Assembly: GCA_026545225.1 (NCBI GenBank)
Contig: CM048845.1
Coordinates: forward strand, 83,665,033 to 83,729,032
DNA: 64,000 bases
DNA from: Cornus controversa
Taxonomy: Eukaryota; Streptophyta; Magnoliopsida; Cornales; Cornaceae
Direction: 5' to 3'
A model generated the notes under the pieces. It saw nothing but the letters and a program-made list of their open reading frames with translations. It ran no database searches and was not told the DNA's origin. Below, one piece after another: positions 55,330-64,000 of the stretch. A program made the position numbers and the translations under genes. Every line of letters begins with the position of its first letter. Within the stretch, counting starts at the first letter, position 1.

Positions 55330-57745
55330 AATATATATATATATATATATATACAACACTCGGCTCTCACTCTCACCTTCTCTTCTCTCTCTCCTTTCTG
55401 TTCCCTTTCCCTCTCTCTCTCTGTATTTTCTCACCCTTTCCCGCCCTCTTTCTCTCATTTTCCCACCTCCATGGAAGCTCCGGTCATACCAGACTATATT
55501 AGGGTATTGGGGCCTTCGTATACGGATTTCAGGGCGTGGAGTTTCTTTACCATGTAATTCAATATTGGGGATTTCTGTCCGAGGTGAGTTAAATATAGAT
55601 TTATTTGATGATTATATATATATATATATGATTGCGATTACATTGATGGAATCAATTTTGTTCAGCCTCCCAAAAACTCGTGTAATGACATTAATTATGT
55701 AATGAATTAAGAGGGGAACTTCTAATACCTTGTATGTCTGTTAAAAATTACAAAATTCAGAATTAAGTCCTCAAATTAAAATTTCATATAGCATCATCCA
55801 TATATAATTAGGTTGATATTTTTCTTTGATTCGTGATTTGAGTGAGTGATACCAATAGGCCTGCTTAAATTGGTTTGATTTTTCTATGAATTCCAGCCTA
55901 TATATACTGCTTCATTAATTTGAGAGAAATGTAGTAATTTCTTTGTGATGTTACACCATCCTAAAAATTGATTATGGAGATTTCAAACTTTTATCTTATT
56001 TGTCCTGGCTTTGCTTTTGCATGCTTTAAATGTTGTCTGGTCACAAAGTTAAGGTTGATGGGATGAAAATTATTTGGCCAGTAGTGTAAGGGAAACTGGA
56101 CAAATTAACCTAGTGCTTGCTACTTTTTTTATCAAGTCAAGTCCCTGAAGGGAGGGACCTTTTAAGGGAAGTGCAGAACGGTGATCCCTCCCTCAATCGC
56201 AGCTTGATCTGTATGTATTTGCTTAAATGAATGTTTGCATATACATTGCACATATGATTTTTTTTGTTTTTTTGCTGCACATTACACAGAGTTTGGAGTG
56301 TTATTTATATGTTGTTTTTTTATTTTTTCGTGTGTGTGTTTTGGGTTTAATCTTAATTTATTTTAGAGATTGTTTTTTTAAAAAGTTAGTTTTGAGTTGT
56401 ATTAATTTCTACTAGCTAGTTTTGAAAAATCTTAAGATCCTGAATGATTTTTTTCCTCTTGCACTCGGGTTACTTGAATTTCGTATAAAGTAAAATGATA
56501 AAATTAAGTTTGAAAAGTGGAGTGTGAGTACATTTTGAAAAAAAAAAAAAAATGTTGATGAGTGTGTGTTCATTATATAATTGATTTTTAGGAAGGAAAT
56601 GGATCAGTAATCAGAGTACAATTGATAATTTGAGGTGTTTTTTTCTTTGGTTAGTGATGAGGTAGGTTTCCTAAATTGTTATGGTGCATGGGGTGTGAGC
56701 TAGGCTAGGCTAGGTTAGTTATGAGTGATATGTTGAGGAGGTTGTCTAGTACGTACAGTTGGAACTTGGAAGTTGTCACTGGCATTGAAACTTATTTGTT
56801 GTGAAGTTGTTGGTTTTATGGTTCCGAAATGTCTTGTCTTTACTGATACATGCAGGTGATCATCGGATTGATTTGTGTTATCTATGCTGGAGTTTGCTTG
56901 TTGTGTAGTGGAGCAGCAGGCTGGATTATCTGGTGTTTTACTGGATGGCATTTATTTTCTCTGTTATCTCCTTTGCGTTAGTACGTGATCCTCCAGTTCC
57001 ACCTGAGGGGGCCGGTATGCAGAGCGAGCTACGTATACTTGGACTGGGTTTAGGTATCCTGCCTACGGGGATGCCCAGGTTAGCTAGGCCTCTTTATGGG
57101 TCTGTTATGCAGTGGCTGGCGCTCATGTGAGCCTATCCTTAGCAGACCTAGTAATGAAAATAAACAGGTATGACCAATTCCTTCACTTTTCGGTCTACCC
57201 GCTTATCTTCGTGATGGGGGAGTTTCTACACGGTTTTATGGTGCTGTTTGGGGATTGATTACTACTACTTAGACTGCCGACACAGGGGCCATATCCGCGT
57301 TACTGGTTACCACTGTCGCGGAGTCGTGATGTTTAGGTTCCCTCTGTGTGCTCGAGGGGTCTGCCCGGCCACCACTTGGTTCCTGATTTGGAGGCAGCAG
57401 TATACGTAGCACCCATACTACTGTTCGAGCCCGATCACCATCACTTGCACCACGATTAGTTTGTTTGTGGAGTATGTTGATTTCTATTTTCATGTTGTTG
57501 TCGAGTATCATTCTATGTTCGTTTCTAGACTAGTTTGTTTGTGGAGTATGGGTTTGTGTTTTGATGTTGGAGTAGTTGCAGTCAACCACTACTTTCGACT
57601 TTCCAGTAGTTTGCTATGGTTTGTCTTTCATGTTCCGGTAGTGGAAGTTTACGTTACGGTTTCGAGTACGTACATGTAGTAGTCTATGTTGCTTACTTTG
57701 AACGATCTTTTGATTTGAAAATTACTTCAACACATGCCCTCTTCT
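55330..57745 (+). other. Possible plus-strand transcription unit, product unresolved
   Basis: A TA-rich box (55,331-55,352) is followed by a 110-bp pyrimidine-rich leader-like stretch. An ATG at 55,471 then gives a 28-codon frame (MEAPVIPDYIRVLGPSYTDF...). A good donor (CCGAG|GTGAGTTA, 55,584) and a good acceptor (ACATGCAG|GTGATC, AG at 56,854-56,855) follow. The sequence at 56,856-57,660 is less AT-rich than its surroundings, with open frames on both strands (plus: VRDPPVPPEGAGMQSELRIL; minus: RILLPPNQEPSGGRADPS). None matches a family known to me. 57,460-57,740 resembles a 3' untranslated region. A gene, a non-coding RNA gene or an unknown transposon are all possible. Confidence 0.3.
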
Positions 57746-57755
57746 TCATTCTATT

Positions 57756-57757
<2 letters not shown>

Positions 57758-57791
<34 letters not shown>
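57758..57791. repeat. (TA)n microsatellite
   Basis: About 17 TA dinucleotides. Confidence 0.9.
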
Positions 57792-57795
<4 letters not shown>

Positions 57796-57939
57796 TTGCT
57801 GCGCTCAATAGTCACTACTAGGAGTAGGTTGATCTCTCGTGTTGTAATTAATTCTAAAGATCGAACAATTTTATTTCATTTAAATCACTTTTTTTTAACT
57901 GTTCATTTTCTAGCCTATTGGTGATTTAAGTGGTCTGGG

Positions 57940-58460
57940 CTTGCTTGGTTCGTTTATTATGTAACAGGGCTGAGTTTTTGTGTTTTAGACCCATGGAGGC
58001 CATCCATTGAGGCTTGTGGGCCGGCCCAAAATTGTACTAAAAATAAGAAAATATATGTCACATAATTTAATATAAATGTAATTTTTAATAACATTGCTTT
58101 AAAATATATGACTACTTAATTTAGATATTCTCGTATAAGTAACTCATAACTTGTATAAGTAAAAGGATGGTAAAAGTTAGGGGGTAAAGTGTAAAAACTT
58201 TCCTATAGTCTAGTTTTTAGTGCAAAATGACGTTCTAAAATTCAATTTGTGTGACTTTACCTTCCCTTTAGTATCAATTGAGAATCAGCGTTACGCATGA
58301 CATGTGACATAAAATAGAAGTAAAATATCAAAAATACCCTTTTTAACATGATTCAAATGTTCCTTTGCGTATTATATACATGTAGAAATAGTTTTCACAA
58401 CTCACAACTCTCTATGATCTAATGACTGCTTGATGACTCGTGATGTTGTAGTCTCTATGG
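57940..58460. repeat. Dispersed repeat, copy B (pairs with 29,140-29,725)
   Basis: Collinear with 29,140-29,725 (GGGCCGGCCCAAAAT, ATATGTCACATAA, TGATGACTCGTGATGTTGTA). A match may begin earlier, at an AACTGTTCATT motif (57,898 here, 28,718 there). No coding sequence. Confidence 0.75.
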
Positions 58461-58469
58461 CACTTTGTC

Positions 58470-60948
58470 CCAAAGTACGGCATTAATCCCTCATTCTTTG
58501 TTTTCTTTATTTATTTATTTATTTATTTTTGTGAGCGGAGATAAGAGAAGAGAAAACAGAACACTTGAAATATCTTGAGATGAAGTGGTTATGTACGAGT
58601 GTGTGTTCTGTATATAGTTTGTGGCTCAAAAAAGAAAACTATAAGGTGGGAATGGATATATGTGTGGTGTAAAGGGAGAGAGGGCCATGGTGTTTTGACA
58701 AGTTGTGAATCTTAATTGTGAAGTGGAGATGGATTCCTCTGAAATGCAGTACTGATTTTTTGTTCCTTCTAACAATGTTTGGGTCCTTAGCCCTTAGGGT
58801 TTAACGGTGGATACAGTAGTGGGGACCAATATGTCTAAAGTTGATCAATATTGTTAGACTAAGATTATTCTTTTTTTTGGATACAGTAGTGGAGACCAAT
58901 ATGTCTAAAGTAATATGCATATCTATATTACATTTAAGTTTGATTCAAAATGTCTATTCTTATTTGCGGTCTAAAATCACTCTATCTAACCATCTAATGA
59001 ACACGATTCTGAGTGCGTGATAATGCCGTAGGCACAGACATACACTAGTATGATGATATACTAAATGTCATCACTAAATACTAGTTCCGTTTACACACTA
59101 TGCTAAAAAAAAAAAAGATAATCTTAACTTTTGACGTTATTTTTGTTGCAGAAAGCTGCTCAACCTCTTGTTGAGAAATTAATCATTTCATGTTTGGCAC
59201 AATAGAAGCACAAACAAATGAGATCCAAACAACAAATTTAAAAAACACACAAATAACACTAAAAGAGAGACAATATTTTACATGGTTTGCGTCCTTAAAG
59301 AGAAAATTTCACTATCAATATTGATGAAGATACCATCATAGAGATACATACACACACGATGCACTATGCACCTTCTTTCTATCTCACTACAAATCTCTCT
59401 TCTCTACACACTCTCTCCTCACATCTTTCACGGGCACAGCCCCAAACAACACATACTTACTTTCTCACGGACACAATCCCAAACCATTCAACACTGTTCA
59501 CCAAAGAAACCTCCTTCTTTCACAGAATTGCAAGCCCCACACACTCATGGTTCTTTCTTCACCCCACACAAACACCACAGAACCCAAAAACCAATTCACT
59601 CTTGTGCCTTGTACGAAGACAAAATACACGCACAATCTTCATCTTGTGTTGTACAATACATAAAATCAAAACCAACAAGAACCAATGTTCTTCATTCTTA
59701 CTCTGCACAAGATCTCAAATACCAAAAACAAACTTGTTATACTCTTATGGGGGCGCTACCATAGTGTATCCCAAAACAATATCCCTTGTGCTGCATTCAA
59801 CCATGAGAAGAAAACACACAATCCTAAAATGCAAAAATGATGTTTCTTTAGTCTTTTTCTTATACGTGTCAACCCAAGACACTTGCATCAAATACGCACC
59901 ACACATCACCGTTTGATTGATTGCGCTACTAATTCACCGAATTACCACACTTCGGTCAATGAACGAGATGCACAGTACATGGGTGGACTCAACACCTCTC
60001 ACATTTGTCTCTTCAAAGTCTAATACATATGATTTTGAATTAATGATTTCTTTGTCAATTAAAAGTTGTTTGTTTTGTTGAAATTTAATTCATACTCAAC
60101 TTGTAGAAATTAAGAATACTGTAATTAATTAAAGAGTAGGTTTAGCAATCGTACCTGATTGATGATATAACCCTTAAGAATACCTTTTAGTTTCTGCAAG
60201 AGCTCCTTAGAGAGCTCTACCTCCTTTCTGAGAGTTGTCATTTGATAGGGCTGAATAAGGGTTTTGAAACCCTTATATATGACAATAACAGGGAAGGACG
60301 GATTTTCTACAAATAAATACCTAAGTCTCCATTCCTATCATGGAAACGTAGATATCAAAGGCTATGATTAAATCCCACCAAATAAAAGTTAGAAACTACA
60401 ATCCAACAGTATAAATATTATACTGTCAATTAGACCACAAATTGATAAGTATAACTTCAACCCATTAATTGACAAGTCTGCTAAAATTTGTTACTTTTCG
60501 ATACCAGTTGTGAGTTGGACTATAATGGAACATAGGAAATTGGGAGAAACTTTTCCCTGCAACAAATGAACTAAGCCTGGTAGGACTGGTGACTGCCTCT
60601 AAAGTGGTTCCTCATCATTCCACAGCCTTAATTTGTAGGTTCTGTAGGTCATAGCGCTATCTTGAAACCATAGGGCACCAAAACTCTGTTTTGTATCCTT
60701 GTTAGGGCATAGAAGGACAAAAGTTATTCAGTTTTGCGTGAAGAGAGTGCCTAGCATTCCATTTTGATTATTCCAGTGTCAACTGATTATGATGATTGAT
60801 CATAGCCTCTGACAAATTGGTCGATTATTTAGAGGAATAGCATGTGGTACATAACTAATGATTGAGAATCAAAATATTATTATTACTATTACTATTATTA
60901 TGTTGTTGTAATTGTAACATAGGATAGAGTCATATTGATTCAGATGCA
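58470..60948. other. Intergenic stretch with probable retrotransposon remnants
   Basis: 58,809-58,910 has two copies of a GGATACAGTAGTGGRGACCA segment. Around 59,270-59,310, TTTTACATGGTTTGCGTCC resembles a motif common in plant LTR-element relics (TTTACGTGGTTCGG type). The C/A-rich stretch 59,359-59,930 is open in two overlapping frames but reads as low-complexity His/Thr/Ser and is not accepted as a gene. No paired LTRs were found. Confidence 0.35.
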
Positions 60949-61062
60949 CATATAATAGGGTTAATTTAATTTATAAGCATTTTTGGTGGCTTAATTACGG
61001 ATATACCAAATACAAAATAGTATATTATAGAAAAAAAATATCAAAAGTAATTATAAATACGA

Positions 61063-62257
61063 TGTGGGTGTGCATGTTCGAGTCAAGAAGAGAGGTTGAC
61101 AAGTCAACCCATGCCACCATGGCAAAAACACCACAAACAAGAGAGGCCCATATTAAAAGGGCTTGAGCGCCACGATCTGGACGACAAAAGCCCTTCCTTG
61201 AGAATCACGGCCCAAGCCCACAACCTCGAGACCTGTCTCTTGAGCACAAGCATCTAAGCCTCGAGGCCTATCTCTCGAGCACAACCATCTAAGCCTCGAG
61301 ACCTGTCTCTCGAGCACAACCATCTAAGCCTCGAGACCTGCCTCTCGAGCACAACCATTTAAGCCTCGAGACCTGCCTCTCGAGCACAACCATCTTAACC
61401 TCGAGACCTGTCTCTCGAGCACAAGCATCTAAGCCTCGAGGCCTGCCTCTCGAGCACAACTATTTAAGCCTCAAGACCTGCCACTCGAGCACAACCATCT
61501 TAACCTCAAGACCTGTCTCTCGAGTACAAACATCTAAGCCTCGAGGCCTGCCTCTCGAGCACAACCATTTAAGCCTCGAGACCTGCCTCTCGAGCACGAC
61601 CATCTTAACCTCGAGACCTGTCTCTCGAGCACAAGCATCTAAGCCTCGAGGCCTGTCTCTCGAGTACAACCATGTAAGCCTCGAGACCTGTCTCTCGAGC
61701 ACAACCATTTAAGCCTCGAGACCCACCCCTCGGAGCACAACCAGCTAAGCCTCGAGACATGCCTCTCGAGCACAACCACTTAAGCCTCGAGACATGGGAT
61801 AACCAGAAGGGTTTTGGATTGGAGGATGAGCAAATGAAAAAAGCCCAACTAAGTCAAAGGGCCTAGTTAGTGGAACAGTGAGCAACACTTTGCCATAACA
61901 GAGACTCTTACCATCACCATTAATGCTCTGGCAAAGAGTAATTAATATAGCCAACAACCGCCGCTAAAGGATGTCTGAAGACATTCAATGGAAAAGAAAG
62001 GAGGTGGCCCTTTAGGTGCTTAGGGTACTCATAACCTAAGCACCCCCAACCCGTCAAGGGTGACCCTACACCAACAACTTTCTATAAATAGAGAACTCTG
62101 TGAAAATGACAAAGGGCAGATCCTACCCTCACTAGACTTCCAATTAACTAGCTCCAATTGTTCCCCCTCTGGTCTGGATACTCTCTGGCTCCCTCATAGT
62201 TGTGTTAACTATCCCACTAACTATCCACATTACTATTGTTAATAAAGAACCCCTACA
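61063..62257 (+). mobile_element. Solo LTR, 1,195 bp, with perfect 5-bp TSD
   Basis: The LTR runs from TGTGGGTGTGCATG to CCCCTACA (TG...CA) and is flanked by TACGA at 61,058-61,062 and 62,258-62,262. It contains CTATAAATAGAGAAC (TATA box, 62,083-62,090) and AATAAA (62,241-62,246) in the positions expected for promoter and polyadenylation signals of a plus-strand LTR. It also contains the minisatellite at 61,222-61,796. No internal retrotransposon sequence is present, so the element was reduced by LTR-LTR recombination. Superfamily is not certain; a gypsy origin is likely from LTR length. Confidence 0.9.
61222..61796. repeat. 35-bp minisatellite, about 16 units, XhoI-site rich
   Basis: The unit AAGCCTCGAGACCTGTCTCT plus CGAGCACAACCATCT is repeated every 35 bp. 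Most units hold two CTCGAG palindromes. Variant bases recur every third unit: the TTAACCTC variant occurs at 61,395, 61,500 and 61,605, exactly 105 bp apart. The minus-strand frame through it only translates the repeat. Confidence 0.95.
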
Positions 62258-62459
62258 TACGACAATTTATAAAAGTCACCTATCAGTTAATGATTTTGGC
62301 ATGGTATTTTGGTCTCTGTGTATTGAATAATATTGAAAAGTGTCAAATATGTAATTATTTTTATACAAATTAATTTTTGATCATATACTATTTAGAAGTT
62401 GGCATATTTGTAATTAGGCTAACAAAAGTGGTCATAAATTAAATTAACCCAATATAATA

Positions 62460-63693
62460 CCCCCACACTTTCCAGCCATCTTGATATCTTCGTATAAAAA
62501 AATTTCTTGATTCTACTTTGTTTGAAAGACAAGGGGAGAAAACTTAAAATATAAACGCATTCCGATTCTCTTCCGAATGATTTTGTACATTTTAAATCGA
62601 TGATGATGCAACACACTATATTAAGGTATGTAACATATTTATTTTGAGCATGCAACACTCTAATATCATTACATCGAGAATGCATTTTACTGGAAAGTAA
62701 GTATACTTCTGTGCATTGAAGTAGATCCAGGTATCGAATAGACACAGAGAAGAAGTGACGGAAAGAAAGTGGGGAGTTAAAAAAAGAAAAGGAAGCTGAT
62801 AAAAAAAATTGAAAGTGAGTAATGACATGGTAGATTTTGAAGAAGGTCGTTGTTAGATTGAAGATGAATCTACTATTTAGCATTATTTTTAAATAAAATA
62901 ATTGCTTAAAGTGAAAGTCCAGTTCAAACATTTATCATTTGCACCCATCAATATTAAGTAATTCAACAATCTCTTTTTAACCAAAGACAATTAATGTCGT
63001 GAAATTATGAATACAAATATAGACAATGCAAAGTGTAGTCGTGATGTCAAGACTACACTAGCTCGGTTATTGATCATATGCGCTTTGCTGTGAGAGAGAA
63101 ATTTAAACCGAAAGTCCAAATGACAAAAGATTCAAAAGACAAGATAGGTCCAAAAAAAGATAGTTACTTGTTGAAAAAGGTAAAACATGCTAAGAAATGA
63201 GTGGTTATTCAATCCAAAATATTAATTATAAGTTTATTTATATATATATATATAGATATATAGATTACAAGTCCTAATTTAATCTTTCGAATTTAGCCGG
63301 CCAATATTTTTGTGACGCGATCACATTTTTTCTGTCTTGTAAAAAGTGTACGATGAATCGAATGGTGTAAATTTTTGCATCAACAAGACCTACATAATCT
63401 AAAAGTTGAGCTTGCATAATCCACAGCACAGTTTCAAAAAGGTAAAATTGTAGGAGGACAGCTTTCTTTTCATATAGTATAGATAACAAAATTTACCCAG
63501 AATATAAATCAAATTGTTGGTAAATCAACCCAAATAGATTGCTCCTATAGGATAATTTCGGTATGACGTCGTCTTACATTGTTTACTTTCTCTCTCACCT
63601 TCCATAAAACTGAAGTAGAGTCTCGTAGTTCCATCTTAATTGGATGCCTCAGTCACTCCTTACTAGTTGAGTGAAGCATCAAATTTCCAGGGA

Positions 63694-63728
<35 letters not shown>

Positions 63729-64000
63729 CCAACCTTAGTGAATGTCTGTTTATGTAATGCACTACATATAACAAACGGTTACCTTTCAGAAAAAAAAAAT
63801 ACATATAACCTACAGTCAGGATGTGATATATAAGTTTTAATTTGATTAACGAAAAAAGAAATAACTTTTATGCCTTGATTTATTGAAAAATCCAGATAAT
63901 ATATACCACAAAAGTGTCAGTACGTTTTTGTTGCTTTATTGTGGACTGATGTGAGGTTATCCTGATGATCTCTTCATATGGAATTTGGGTGAAATAACAC
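62460..64000. other. AT-rich intergenic stretch
   Basis: No gene or element recognised. A (TA)n array lies at 63,699-63,725 and a short one at 63,237-63,252. The long minus-strand frame to 62,931 is rich in Phe, Leu, Ile and Tyr, as expected from chance in AT-rich DNA. Confidence 0.5.

Larger units (their letters stand above)
60958..62450. mobile_element. MULE-type MITE split by a solo LTR
   Basis: The left end GGGTTAATTTAATTTATAAG and the right end read inward, GGGTTAATTTAATTTATGAC, start inverted repeats that align for about 100 bp (both with CTAATTAC or TTAATTAC and AAATAGTATAT). The flanks CATATAATA (60,949-60,957) and AATATAATA (62,451-62,459) match at 8 of 9 bases, the Mutator duplication length. 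Without the inserted LTR and its duplicated target the element would be 293 bp. The open frame at 62,419-62,931 (minus) overlaps the right TIR and is not a gene. Confidence 0.85.

Noticed and set aside
59359-59916. 185-codon and 132-codon overlapping frames
   Set aside because: C/A-rich low-complexity stretch open in two frames at once, next to a retrotransposon-like motif. Residue composition is Ser/Thr/His with no domain.
61460-61708. 82-codon minus-strand frame with repeated RETGLEVK-like units
   Set aside because: Direct translation of the 35-bp minisatellite.
61222-61796. Regularly spaced palindromic repeats resembling a CRISPR array
   Set aside because: The whole 35-bp unit is repeated without unique spacers, and it lies in a plant LTR.
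62419-62931. 170-codon minus-strand frame
   Set aside because: Overlaps the right TIR of the MULE-type MITE, and its Phe/Leu/Ile/Tyr-rich composition is typical of chance frames in AT-rich DNA.

Overview
This window is plant nuclear DNA, most likely from a eudicot. The evidence is the AT-rich, microsatellite-studded composition, plant-type LTR retrotransposons (Copia with a methionyl-tRNA primer site, Ty3/gypsy with a plant gag), Mutator-like, hAT-like and CACTA-like DNA transposon ends, and a stretch homologous to the plastid gene ycf2 (a NUPT). The species cannot be named. No tRNA, rRNA, CRISPR or bacterial-type operon was seen. It is an intergenic, repeat-dominated region with very few plausible host genes.

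Layout. 1.3-1.9 kb and 4.77-8.58 kb are one copy of a segmental duplication whose second copy lies at 43.5-48.7 kb; a third, partial copy lies at 33.8-35.0 kb and faint traces at 30.7-31.8 kb. The two good copies each carry a small gene (8,021-8,266 and 47,527-47,811) for a two-helix membrane protein of unknown function. The first is frameshifted by a deletion near its end. DNA transposons fill 2.0-17.3 kb: a degenerate TIR element, a 1.6 kb foldback element, a Tourist-like MITE, a Mutator-like element with a perfect 9-bp target duplication, a GGAATGG-family element nested in a second Mutator-like element, and an hAT-type MITE with a perfect 8-bp duplication. At 17.55-18.09 kb is a decayed gene fragment of a type known from plant mobile elements. 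At 18.58-20.73 kb is a Copia element deleted for most of pol. At 22.4-23.2 kb are two tandem arrays, followed by a minus-strand Ty3/gypsy gag pseudogene with its 5' LTR (to 26,356), which abuts the ycf2-derived NUPT.

27-43 kb is AT-rich and mostly featureless apart from short tandem duplications, a GGAATGG-family element, a 155-bp MITE and dinucleotide arrays. 49-55 kb holds a CACTA-like terminus, palindromes, a Mutator-like right end, and a 1.58 kb Pack-MULE (52,650-54,228, perfect 9-bp TSD) carrying a rearranged fragment of a short-chain dehydrogenase/reductase (SDR) gene. 55.3-57.7 kb looks like a possible transcription unit but is unresolved. 60.96-62.45 kb is a MULE-type MITE split by a 1,195-bp solo LTR with its own perfect 5-bp TSD, and the LTR contains a 35-bp minisatellite with a 105-bp higher-order period.

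Together the features record nested insertion, unequal exchange and decay rather than a gene pathway. All identities come from reading the sequence and remembered family motifs; no search was run.
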